A program made the position numbers and the translations under genes. A stretch of DNA of 60,258 nucleotides from Candidatus Neomicrothrix sp. UBA2517 (GTDB taxonomy: Bacteria > Actinomycetota > Acidimicrobiia > Acidimicrobiales > UBA8592): NCBI GenBank assembly GCA_002341185.1, contig DDNP01000033.1, positions 1 through 60,258 on the forward strand, given 5' to 3'. The first letter of the stretch is position 1; every line of letters starts with the position of its first letter. Shown piece by piece: positions 45,272 through 53,323 of this stretch. A model generated the notes under the pieces. The model searched no databases. It worked only from the letters and a program-made list of their open reading frames with translations, and was not told where the DNA came from.

Positions 45272-46081
45272 ATGGATGACCTTTTAAGTAACAAAAAACA
45301 CCCTTCTTCTTTCAACCAGACACCTAGAGTTATAACAGTAGCGAACCAAAAAGGTGGGGTTGGAAAGACCACCACAGTTGTTAATGTAGCCACTTGTTTA
45401 GCTGAAATGGGAAACAAAGTGTTAATTGTCGACTTTGACCCTCAAGCTAATGCTACTTCTGCAGTTGGGGTTGAACCAGGTAGCTTCACGGACTCGATAT
45501 ATGAGGTGATATTGGGGCATTCTTCGATGAGTGATTGCATTATCAAAACCAATTGGCAGGGACTATCTATTGCCCCTGCAACTATAGATTTATCGGGAGC
45601 AGAAATTGAACTGGTTCCTGCTTTTAATAGAGAGAGATATTTAAAAACTGCGATTGCAAACGTAATTGATGATTATGATTATGTATTTATTGACTGTCCG
45701 CCATCAATTGGCTTACTTACTGTTAATGCGTTGACAGCAGCAGATGAAGTCTTAGTACCAATTCAATGCGAATATCTAGCATTAGAGGGTTTGGGTCAAT
45801 TATTAAATAATGTTGAGAAAGTAAAGACACATTTAAATGATGAATTACATATTTCAATGATTGCGCTTGTGATGTTTGATGGGCGTACAAAATTGGCTTC
45901 TCAGGTTGTTCAAGAAGTACGTGACCATTTTGGCGAGAAGGTCTGTAATCAAGTTATTCCGCGGTCAGTGCGTTTATCAGAAGCTCCCTCTTATGGCCAA
46001 CCAATTATTTATTATGACTCTAAAAGTCGTGCAGCAATAGCGTACAGAGCTTTAGCAAAGGAGATATCAAGTGGCACGTGA
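45272..46081 (+). CDS. parA: chromosome-partitioning ATPase ParA (Soj)
   Basis: A 269-residue ParA ATPase with the deviant Walker A motif KGGVGKTT at residues 27-34, Walker B (FIDCPPS), and the family C-terminus. With ParB it moves the parS-bound origin to the cell pole. The ATG 45272 gives a 20-residue N-terminal extension before the conserved ITVANQKGG. The gene overlaps parB by 11 bases, giving translational coupling. Confidence 0.96.
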   Translation: MDDLLSNKKHPSSFNQTPRVITVANQKGGVGKTTTVVNVATCLAEMGNKVLIVDFDPQANATSAVGVEPGSFTDSIYEVILGHSSMSDCIIKTNWQGLSIAPATIDLSGAEIELVPAFNRERYLKTAIANVIDDYDYVFIDCPPSIGLLTVNALTAADEVLVPIQCEYLALEGLGQLLNNVEKVKTHLNDELHISMIALVMFDGRTKLASQVVQEVRDHFGEKVCNQVIPRSVRLSEAPSYGQPIIYYDSKSRAAIAYRALAKEISSGT

Positions 46082-46943
46082 AAAAAGTGGTTTAGGTAAG
46101 GGTTTGGGAGCATTAATTCCATCAGAATCCTCAAATCAAGAACAGTCATTTTATTCAGAGACGACTGGGTATCAAGAAGTACCGATAGGTTCTATCTCAG
46201 TAAACCCTTACCAACCGCGAGATGTTTTTGATGAGGAGGCGCTTAATAGTTTGTCTTTATCTATTCGGGAACTAGGAGTCCTTCAACCGGTTCTTGTTAG
46301 ACGTAAAACTGCGGACAGTTTTGAATTAATAGCAGGCGAAAGACGTTGGCGTGCAGCTAAACGAGCAGGTTTAGAAAAAATACCGTCAATTGTTCGGGAT
46401 ATTGAAGACTTAGCAGCACTCGAACACGCTTTAGTTGAAAATCTTCACCGGCAAGACTTAGGACCACTTGAAGAAGCAGCAGCGTATCAACAATTGATAG
46501 AAGATTTTCAATTAAGCCAGGACTTGGTTGCAAAAAGAGTAGGAAAAAGTAGGTCAACGATCACTAACTCACTACGGCTTCTTCAATTACCTTCCTCAGT
46601 TCAATCTTTCCTCTTAGATGGCTCAATAACAGCAGGACATGCACGTGCGTTATTAGGATTAGATTCTCGTCAAGACCAAGATCAAGTTGCAAGCAGGATT
46701 GTGGAAGAGAACCTTACTGTGCGAGATGTTGAAAAGATAGTTCGAGAAGGAGTGAATCCTCAAAAGAGAACACCAAAAAGATCAAAAGTGAAGTCAGTAT
46801 CTGAACTCGAAGTAGAAAAAATACTAAGTGAGACTTTATCAACTCGAGTAGGTGTAACTATTGGAAGTAGAAAAGGGAAGATTATTATCGATTTTGCAAA
46901 CGAAGATGATCTAACCCGAATATTAAATATCATCGAAAACTGA
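46071..46943 (+). CDS. parB: chromosome-partitioning protein ParB (Spo0J)
   Basis: A 290-residue ParB CTPase/DNA-binding protein that loads at parS. Ordered features are the GLGKGLGALIP N-terminal ParA-interacting segment, the N-domain with NPYQPR and GERRWRAAK, and the HTH around KRVGKSRSTITNSLRLL. It starts at GTG 46071. A strong hairpin follows its stop. Confidence 0.96.
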   Translation: MAREKSGLGKGLGALIPSESSNQEQSFYSETTGYQEVPIGSISVNPYQPRDVFDEEALNSLSLSIRELGVLQPVLVRRKTADSFELIAGERRWRAAKRAGLEKIPSIVRDIEDLAALEHALVENLHRQDLGPLEEAAAYQQLIEDFQLSQDLVAKRVGKSRSTITNSLRLLQLPSSVQSFLLDGSITAGHARALLGLDSRQDQDQVASRIVEENLTVRDVEKIVREGVNPQKRTPKRSKVKSVSELEVEKILSETLSTRVGVTIGSRKGKIIIDFANEDDLTRILNIIEN

Positions 46944-46974
46944 AAACATCAATAAATACATGGCCACTAGGAAT

Positions 46975-46999
46975 AACTCTATACTATAAGTATAGAGTT
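46975..46999 (+). terminator. hairpin terminator after parB
   Basis: AACTCTATACT (46975-46985) pairs over a three-base loop with AGTATAGAGTT (46989-46999), an 11-base-pair perfect stem, followed by TTTTAAG. It lies 32 bases after the parB stop, between convergent gene groups. This fits an intrinsic terminator for the rpmH-parB transcript. Because the stem is symmetrical it may also stop the opposing cwlM transcript, though the T-run on that strand is poorer. Confidence 0.75.
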
Positions 47000-47108
47000 T
47001 TAAGTATTTTAAAAGACTTTATCCCCAGATTGGGGAAAAACCTGTGATTTTCGTCTGTAAAAGCTCCCTGAGCAGGGCAAACACTGTCAATAATAATTAT
47101 GTATGTAG

Positions 47109-48107
47109 TCAAACAAATGGTTCAGAAAACCAGGACAAAACACTGTCTTTTAAGACTTCAAATATTGTTTGTGAATGTGTAATTAATTCTTTTGTTGAAC
47201 TAAACCTAAGCACAACTGCTGGCATTCTGGTTTCTCGAAGTATTTTCTCACTGTTACCTAAAGTCTCGATAGGTTCTCCTGTTTTTGTCAGAAAGTACTG
47301 TTTAAACAATTCAGTAAAATGTGATCCACCTGGCGAAGTAAACCCTTTAGCAGAGTAAAAGGAAATACTATTCTCGTTCTCAACTGGAGGAAATATCCCT
47401 ATGTAGAGGTCAATGTTATTTTTATTACAAATATCTGCATGTTCCGACTCATCGTAATGGTTAATAACATCAATGTTCATATGTAATTCTCGAAGTTTCT
47501 TCGCGAATCCATCAGCAATGGGTGAAAATCCTCCAAGATGTCCAATAACAATGGTTGGCATGGCTTCAGATTTTACTTTTGTAATAATTCTCTCTTTTTC
47601 CTGAACTACAGCTACAGACCCTTGTTCAACTCGTTCTCCAAGTCTTTTTATAGCAACCATGCAATTTGGTCCAAAAATTGCATCAACGACTAAACCTGAG
47701 TTTCTTTGGAATAGTTCGACTGCGTTTTGTGTATCAGGGCCGAAAATACCGTCGACTTTGCCTGGATTAAAGCCAAGAGCACCCAGTGATCGCTGTAACT
47801 CAGCAATATCTTCACCCCGTAACATAGGGCGTCTTAGATACAGAAGCCTATCTCCAAGAACATAACTATTTTCAACGAGAACATCCCAAGTGATTTGATC
47901 GCATTGGCCAGAGGTTATTAGACCTCGTTGTTCTTGAAATCGTGTAATAGCGCCTCGAGTATGTTCTGAGAAAGTTTCAATTTCTCCTTCGACATAAAAA
48001 TCCATTGTCTGAAGCATCCGGTGTAGTTCTTTAACACGCGCTCCCGTATCGCCTAAACCGAGTGAATTCGAGCTTTGTGATTGGTTTTCCATAATTCCGC
48101 ATTCCAA
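47109..48107 (-). CDS. cwlM: CwlM-like protein: two peptidoglycan-binding domains and a degenerate amidase domain
   Basis: About 332 residues (ATG 48092 would remove the first five). Two PG_binding_1 repeats are clear: one around GARVKELHRMLQTMDFY, one around LGALGFNPGKVDGIFGPDT. A C-terminal Amidase_3-like region begins near TIVIGHLGG. The expected EKDxN zinc glutamate is absent, the SIHAN histidine reads IGIFPP, and the catalytic glutamate of PAVLVELGF is replaced (PAVVLRFSS). It lies next to trxA as in mycobacteria, where CwlM is a non-hydrolytic regulator of MurA. Confidence 0.85.
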   Translation of the reverse strand: MECGIMENQSQSSNSLGLGDTGARVKELHRMLQTMDFYVEGEIETFSEHTRGAITRFQEQRGLITSGQCDQITWDVLVENSYVLGDRLLYLRRPMLRGEDIAELQRSLGALGFNPGKVDGIFGPDTQNAVELFQRNSGLVVDAIFGPNCMVAIKRLGERVEQGSVAVVQEKERIITKVKSEAMPTIVIGHLGGFSPIADGFAKKLRELHMNIDVINHYDESEHADICNKNNIDLYIGIFPPVENENSISFYSAKGFTSPGGSHFTELFKQYFLTKTGEPIETLGNSEKILRETRMPAVVLRFSSTKELITHSQTIFEVLKDSVLSWFSEPFV

Positions 48108-48151
48108 ATAACTACGGGATTCAGTTTACCGCTTAAAGAGAAGATGGAAAG

Positions 48152-48478
48152 TTAGATGAATTCGGAAAGGTCCTCAAGAAGTGCATCTTTTGATTTCGCG
48201 CCAACGATTCTCTTAGTTGGAACACCATCAGCAAATACGATCAAGGTCGGGATACTCATTACTTCAAAACGACGTGCGATATCAGCTGCGTCATCGACGT
48301 TTAATTTAGCGATTTGTATATGTTCTTCCTGCTCAGAAGCTATTTCTTCTAGAATAGGAGCGATCATTTTGCAAGGTCCGCACCATTCAGCCCAAAAATC
48401 TACAAGTATGGGTTTTTCAGATGAGTTGACTACTTCATCAAAGGTTTCGGCAGTAAGAGTTGTAGTTGAATCAGACAT
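48152..48478 (-). CDS. trxA: thioredoxin
   Basis: A 108-residue thioredoxin with the active site WCGPC at residues 32-36 and the cis-proline region SIPTL. It reduces protein disulfides and is recycled by the adjacent TrxB. It lies 44 bases upstream of cwlM on the same strand, and 79 bases separate it from trxB. This trxB-trxA-cwlM order matches mycobacterial trxB2-trxC-cwlM. Confidence 0.97.
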   Translation of the reverse strand: MSDSTTTLTAETFDEVVNSSEKPILVDFWAEWCGPCKMIAPILEEIASEQEEHIQIAKLNVDDAADIARRFEVMSIPTLIVFADGVPTKRIVGAKSKDALLEDLSEFI

Positions 48479-48557
48479 GTTTTCTCCGTTTAAATTAAGT
48501 GAAAGTCTTTTTTAAATGTAGCGGTCAAACTAGTGGTTGTGGGGAACATGTGACAAG

Positions 48558-49523
48558 TTACTCCGCGTGTTGTTCTTCCAACCATCGTTCAGCATCTATT
48601 GCTGCCATACATCCAGACCCAGCTGCTGTAATTGCTTGTCGGTATGTAAAGTCTTGTACATCACCACAAGCAAACACTCCATCAATATTCGTTCGTGAAG
48701 AATCACTTTCTGTTTTAATGTACCCATTCTCGTGAAGAGATAATTGATCTTCAAAAATTGATGTATTGGGAGTGTGACCTATTGCAATAAATAAACCAGA
48801 GATTTGTAAATTGGACTGCGAATTATGAATCAGATTTCGCACAGTTACACTTTCAAGTTTGGTGTCTCCCACGTACTCGGTTACTTCATGATTCCAAAGA
48901 AATTCAATTTTCGGATTAGAAAATGCTCTGTCTTGCATAATCTTTGAAGCTCGCAGTTGATCTCTTCGGTGGATTATAGTTACTTTGCTCGCAAATCTTG
49001 ATAGGAAGATTGCTTCTTCCACCGCAGAATCCCCACCTCCAACTACAGCGATTTCTTGATCCCTAAAGAAAAAACCGTCACACGTAGCACACGTCGAAAT
49101 CCCGTGTCCTACTAGCTCTATCTCATTAGGGAGATCAAGCATGAGAGCCTTTGCACCAGTAGAAACAATAACAGAACTGGCTGTAAACGTTGGTTCAGCT
49201 ACTGATGGGTCGCCTATCCATATTTCAAACGGTGTGGTCAGTAAATTTACCTTTGTTACTTTCTTGGTTAGTAAGGATGCTCCAAAGCGTTCCGCCTGTG
49301 ACCTAAAATTGGACATTAATTCTGGCCCCATAATTCCAGATGGAAATCCAGGATAATTTTCAACTTCAGTTGTCAGCATAAGTTGACCGCCTGGTTGGTC
49401 GCTTGTGGAAGATGGTTCTCCTTCAATCACTAACGGACTTAAACTAGCGCGAGCAGTGTAAATTCCAGCTGTTAGTCCAGCAGGACCAGAGCCTATAATG
49501 ACAACCTCTTTGTGGTCAGGCAT
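48558..49523 (-). CDS. trxB: thioredoxin reductase
   Basis: About 321 residues of the low-molecular-weight thioredoxin reductase type: FAD motif IIGSGPAGLTAGIYTARA, redox-active CATC in ISTCATCDG, NADPH motif VVGGGDSAVEEA, and GVFACGDVQD near the end. I start it at ATG 49523, six bases after GGAGG; ATG 49526 is an equal-frame alternative, and a longer reading to 49568 is unlikely. Its first bases overlap the preceding gene's end. Confidence 0.95.
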   Translation of the reverse strand: MPDHKEVVIIGSGPAGLTAGIYTARASLSPLVIEGEPSSTSDQPGGQLMLTTEVENYPGFPSGIMGPELMSNFRSQAERFGASLLTKKVTKVNLLTTPFEIWIGDPSVAEPTFTASSVIVSTGAKALMLDLPNEIELVGHGISTCATCDGFFFRDQEIAVVGGGDSAVEEAIFLSRFASKVTIIHRRDQLRASKIMQDRAFSNPKIEFLWNHEVTEYVGDTKLESVTVRNLIHNSQSNLQISGLFIAIGHTPNTSIFEDQLSLHENGYIKTESDSSRTNIDGVFACGDVQDFTYRQAITAAGSGCMAAIDAERWLEEQHAE

Positions 49524-49908
49524 CATTTTCCTCCATCTCAAACATACTTTTCTTTGGTAGTGCCGCATCTTTCGGTCTTCTTTTCCATATTAAAAGACCA
49601 ATGGTGGACCATAACGTAGCGTTTAATATATAGACAAACCAAACTGCTGTTGAACGTTCCGAGAAAACCCAATTATCAAAGACCTCAATGAGTCCCCGAC
49701 TAATTCCAATAAAAAGAAAAGGAACTGATATCAAAATAATAAGTATGGCAGTTAACCCATAAACTAAGGTACGACTCATACGGATAGCTGGACCGGAAGT
49801 CTTTGTTCGTATGCTTTCGATCTGGTTAACAATTTTTGTAGTGATTAATGCTTCAAAAGAATCATTTGATTTTTGATCTCCTGGCTGGAAATTTTCTGTT
49901 TCGACCAT
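49516..49908 (-). CDS. two-helix membrane protein between anti-sigma factor and trxB
   Basis: A 130-residue protein with a soluble N-terminal 45 residues, a helix around 47-69 (LVYGLTAILIILISVPFLFIG), an outside loop, and a second helix around 89-107 (WFVYILNATLWSTIGLLIW) followed by a basic turn. I do not recognise a family. Position (between the sigma/anti-sigma pair and trxB, overlapping the trxB start by about 8 bases) suggests it belongs to the envelope-stress operon. Confidence 0.6.
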   Translation of the reverse strand: MVETENFQPGDQKSNDSFEALITTKIVNQIESIRTKTSGPAIRMSRTLVYGLTAILIILISVPFLFIGISRGLIEVFDNWVFSERSTAVWFVYILNATLWSTIGLLIWKRRPKDAALPKKSMFEMEENDA

Positions 49909-50006
49909 GTGGTGAGAATACCCGCTCAGATCACGTTTTGATTAGTTTTTTTAAGAATTGATGGAGCTCTTACATTCAATGGCATAAATCGTCTAAATCA
50001 AGATCA

Positions 50007-51155
50007 TTATTCACTAACAATGTGGTCTACTTCAATTACTAAACGTGGAGGTTCAATAGTTCGGTAAGACCTAAAGGAACTTCCTGACTCTATACCTAAG
50101 ACAAATGTGAGGTTTGATTCAAGATCTCCAAAATATATTCCAGTCAAATTAGATTCTTCTGCTTCGACTCTTTGTTCAATAGAGCCCCATGAGGGTTCAT
50201 ATTCTTCTTCGGTAGTCCATGTTCCCCCTCGTCCACTAATTTCGATAACGAGATGTTCGGATATATCTTCTGGTACTGAGCGAGGACTCTCCTCTCGGAC
50301 AAAACTTTCCTCATTTACCCGAATTGCATATGGGCCTGGGAGCATTGAGGGAGGATCATCAGTAGTGGCCGTTAATTGAATAATGAACGTATCAAATTCT
50401 TCCCCCGTTTCAATACGTACGTCTTGAAGCAGGTAAGATCCGTATTCGTTAGGGGCAAAAGAGGTATAGGTGTTTACAGGTCCCGAGTTAACTGTTTCTT
50501 CTGAAGTTGTTAATGCTTGTAATGGTTCATTCGGAGTTTCATTATCTATAAGAATGTCTTCTTCTTGGTTTTTTTCTTCCAATTCCACAAGGCCTGAATC
50601 TTCAACTGATTCAGGAGCGAGACTTTGTTCCCTTTCAGCAATACCCGTATCTTCTAATGGCTGACTTGAACCAGAATTTGATGGTAAAGGATCTGATTCT
50701 GGTTGGGGACTGCCGGAAGCCGTTTCTTCAGATGAGTCAACTGAAACATTTTCCTCTATTGGTTCGGTATTTGATTCAGTAACAGTTTCCGATGCAATTT
50801 GTGTTGAAGGATTATCCCCAGATTGAAATAAAGGAATTGCAAGAATAACAAGTACTGCAGCAGCTACCGCGCCAAGAATTCGAGATGGTTTTGAGAAAGA
50901 CCTGAATCGTTTATTTTTATTTGTGATGGGGATGACTGAGGGACTTGTTAATACTTCCATTTGTTGTAAAGCTGTTTGTATATGACTGGTTTTTACTAAG
51001 GGGTCATTTGGCAAAATTTTTCCAAGTTCATTACTAAGTGAACGGAGTTCTTGAACTTCCCGCATAAGTTTTTGATCAGACTCAACGCGCGTTCGTTCTT
51101 CGTTAGTTACTTCACCATCTAAATAGGCGCTTACTAATTCAAAATCATCCATCAT
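50007..51155 (-). CDS. anti-sigma factor-like membrane protein with AMIN-like ectodomain
   Basis: A 382-residue protein. Residues 1-60 look like an anti-sigma domain (FELVSAYLDGEVTNEE) without the ZAS cysteines. A single membrane helix lies near 92-110. A Ser/Glu/Asp/Pro-rich linker of about 120 residues follows. The C-terminal 145 residues look like an AMIN-like domain (YLLQDVRIETGEEFDTFIIQL ... PPRLVIEVDH). It starts inside the sigma-factor gene (11-base overlap), the usual sigma/anti-sigma coupling. The mycobacterial equivalent is the gene next to sigM. The AMIN-like domain may sense envelope glycan; that is inference. Confidence 0.75.
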   Translation of the reverse strand: MMDDFELVSAYLDGEVTNEERTRVESDQKLMREVQELRSLSNELGKILPNDPLVKTSHIQTALQQMEVLTSPSVIPITNKNKRFRSFSKPSRILGAVAAAVLVILAIPLFQSGDNPSTQIASETVTESNTEPIEENVSVDSSEETASGSPQPESDPLPSNSGSSQPLEDTGIAEREQSLAPESVEDSGLVELEEKNQEEDILIDNETPNEPLQALTTSEETVNSGPVNTYTSFAPNEYGSYLLQDVRIETGEEFDTFIIQLTATTDDPPSMLPGPYAIRVNEESFVREESPRSVPEDISEHLVIEISGRGGTWTTEEEYEPSWGSIEQRVEAEESNLTGIYFGDLESNLTFVLGIESGSSFRSYRTIEPPRLVIEVDHIVSE

Positions 51156-51714
51156 TAACCTCTTTGACTCCTTGGGAATGGATTTTGTTCCCCAATAACT
51201 CTTCTTTTATCTTTTGACGGGCACGTGCAATCCTTGATTTTACTGTTCCAGCAGGAACGCCAAGTAATTCTCCTATGTCGTCATAGCTATTCCCCAACTG
51301 ATCTCTGAGCACAAGTACTATTCGAAATTCTTCTGGGAGTGCCTGCAAAGCTGTCGTTACGTCAATTCGGTCAATGACTTCATCCTCAAGACTACTTTTG
51401 CTTTCCGTGGTAACTGTTTCTTCATTAAATTCTGTTGTTGGGCGTCGAGATTTTTTACGTATTTCATCTAAAGCCGCGTTTGTAGCAATGCGGTATACCC
51501 ATGTAGAAAACTTTGAAGAAAATTTAAACGAATTAATGTTTTTTACAATCGAGATAAGCGCTTCTTGCGTCGCTTCGTTTGCATCTTCCGTATTCCCTAT
51601 AACTTTCCGGCAAATGGAAAAAATATAGTCGTAGTGATCTTCCAATAATCGCTCAAGAGAAGCAACATCTCCCTTCTGCGCTAATGCAACGAGTTGTGTT
51701 TCATCAATAGACAC
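51145..51714 (-). CDS. sigM: ECF RNA polymerase sigma factor (SigM-like)
   Basis: A 189-residue group 4 sigma factor: sigma-2 region with DANEATQEALISIVKNI and FSTWVYRIATNAALDEIRK, and sigma-4 region with ALPEEFRIVLVLRDQLG and PAGTVKSRIARARQKI. It directs polymerase to stress promoters. Its coupled neighbour is a membrane anti-sigma-like protein. Placement upstream of trxB-trxA-cwlM corresponds to mycobacterial sigM. Confidence 0.93.
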   Translation of the reverse strand: MSIDETQLVALAQKGDVASLERLLEDHYDYIFSICRKVIGNTEDANEATQEALISIVKNINSFKFSSKFSTWVYRIATNAALDEIRKKSRRPTTEFNEETVTTESKSSLEDEVIDRIDVTTALQALPEEFRIVLVLRDQLGNSYDDIGELLGVPAGTVKSRIARARQKIKEELLGNKIHSQGVKEVNDG

Positions 51715-51749
51715 TAATATCTTCCTACGGTGTAAAAGATGGGATTTGT

Positions 51750-53288
51750 TTAAGAGATTTCGATTTCAGAAATTTCCATTCGTATTCCCGGGGGAGGTTT
51801 ATCACCCAAATCTGTAAACCATATAAGAACTGCGCCTCCAGTTACTCCTGTTAAGTCTACGGTTGCATTCCCTTGCGATGCAGTAATAGATCCAACTGAT
51901 GCACCCCATGAAGCGAGTCCACTTTGTGGAGCGTTAGAAACATATACTTCACCAGACCAACCTGTATTTGTTGTCTCAATGGCTACACGCTGAAGTTCGT
52001 ATGGTTTCTTGAGTTCGATTACGACTCCTATTCCATCTTTGAGACCACCCATTGCTCGGTTTGCATAGGTTTCGCTATACCAGATTGTTTCTGAGTCTTC
52101 GTCTAAGAGGTTATCAATGAGCTCAGGGTGCTCGACACCATCACCCAATGGATCAAAATCATCTGCTCCCAAAACCGAGACCATTTCAAAAATAGGTGAT
52201 ACATCAGTTTCCACCGGTTCTGAATCTAGTTCGGAATCAGTTTCGGTTTCATTTGCATCACTTTCTATCTCTGGCTGAGAAGGAGTTGACGATGTCGAAG
52301 TTGGTGATGTTGTTACGTCGGTAGATTCGCTGTCATTATTTGAACCGAAGGGGTTTCCATTTGCCGCAAAGATGATTCCAAGAACAAAGAAGAATACGAA
52401 ACCGGTGAGAAGGAATTTGGTTATAAATATGTTTACATCAAAAGGTTTAGAAGATTGAACAGGGTCAATTGTGTCTGAATCTGATTCAGTATCGGTCGAT
52501 TGATTTTCAAGATCATCTATAAAGTCCACAACACTAGAATATCTCTCAGATTGATCTCCTGCCGTCGCTTTTTCAATTGATTGTAGAATTTCTTTATTTA
52601 TTGCATTTGTTCTCTGTTTCTTTGAAGGGACGTCTAACGTTCCCCAAAGCATGTATTGCATGACTTTTCCCAAGGAAAAGACATCAGATCTAATAGATAC
52701 TATTTCTTCGTTCGCTTTGAAACCTGAATAAGAATCATCACCGTTCTTGCGGTCAGGTATTAGATCAGTATCAATGAGTTGTTTGAACTCGTTGAATCCA
52801 AACCCAGATACTTTAGGCCCTCTATCAGGACAGAGATATATATTGAGTGCAGACAGATTCCCATGAATGACCCCTTTCCCATGGGCAAATGAAATCGCAT
52901 TAGCGATTTCCTTCAATATTGGTAGGGCAACGTTTAAAGGCAAAGGACCGTTTTTTTCAATGTAATCTAAGAGGGTTTCTCCCTCTATAAGTTCTGTGAC
53001 TATTGCTTCTAAGTCGTCATCACCAGTTGTATCAAGGACCGTAACGATAGAAGGGTGGTTAAGCCTCGAAATAATTTTCGCTTCTTTTCGAAAGGATGAT
53101 AACTGGCTTGAATTGGTTATTTGGAAAGGGTTTGTAAGGTTTACGGCTACGTCTCGTGATAAGACTAAGTCTTTTGCCAGCCATTTCTGTGTACCTTCTT
53201 CAAAAGAAATGAGTGAAGTCAGAACATACCGTCCAGAGAGTTTCCGCCCCAGCAACAACCTTGTATCTGGATTGAAGGAATCAGGCAC
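51750..53288 (-). CDS. MviN-like pseudokinase with membrane helix and discoidin-like ectodomain
   Basis: A 512-residue protein. Residues 20-265 have a Hanks-kinase fold without catalytic residues: VAIK lysine is N50 (VAVNLT), HRD is HGN (142-144), DFG is GFG (162-164). E69 and SDVFSLG (201-207) remain. A membrane helix is at about 288-308, an acidic Ser/Thr linker follows, and about 375-512 resembles the extracellular part of mycobacterial MviN (GADDFDPLGDG, TIWYSETY, GGLKDGIG). In mycobacteria these parts are fused to the MurJ flippase; here no flippase is attached or adjacent. Likely regulates or scaffolds peptidoglycan synthesis. Confidence 0.85.
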   Translation of the reverse strand: MPDSFNPDTRLLLGRKLSGRYVLTSLISFEEGTQKWLAKDLVLSRDVAVNLTNPFQITNSSQLSSFRKEAKIISRLNHPSIVTVLDTTGDDDLEAIVTELIEGETLLDYIEKNGPLPLNVALPILKEIANAISFAHGKGVIHGNLSALNIYLCPDRGPKVSGFGFNEFKQLIDTDLIPDRKNGDDSYSGFKANEEIVSIRSDVFSLGKVMQYMLWGTLDVPSKKQRTNAINKEILQSIEKATAGDQSERYSSVVDFIDDLENQSTDTESDSDTIDPVQSSKPFDVNIFITKFLLTGFVFFFVLGIIFAANGNPFGSNNDSESTDVTTSPTSTSSTPSQPEIESDANETETDSELDSEPVETDVSPIFEMVSVLGADDFDPLGDGVEHPELIDNLLDEDSETIWYSETYANRAMGGLKDGIGVVIELKKPYELQRVAIETTNTGWSGEVYVSNAPQSGLASWGASVGSITASQGNATVDLTGVTGGAVLIWFTDLGDKPPPGIRMEISEIEIS

Positions 53289-53323
53289 TTTATTTAACTA
53301 TGAGTGCAGGTTCATAGAACAGT

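Noticed and set aside
46071..46086. GTGGCACGTGAAAAAA at the parB start as a third parS
   Set aside because: Only the CACGTGAAA half matches; the left arm (TGTTT) is absent, and the sequence is coding for the ParB N-terminus.
47021..47042. TCCCC-AGATT-GGGGA hairpin as terminator of the leftward cwlM transcript
   Set aside because: The A-run follows on the plus strand, so on the minus strand the T-run precedes the hairpin; the polarity is wrong for either gene, and the stem is only five pairs.
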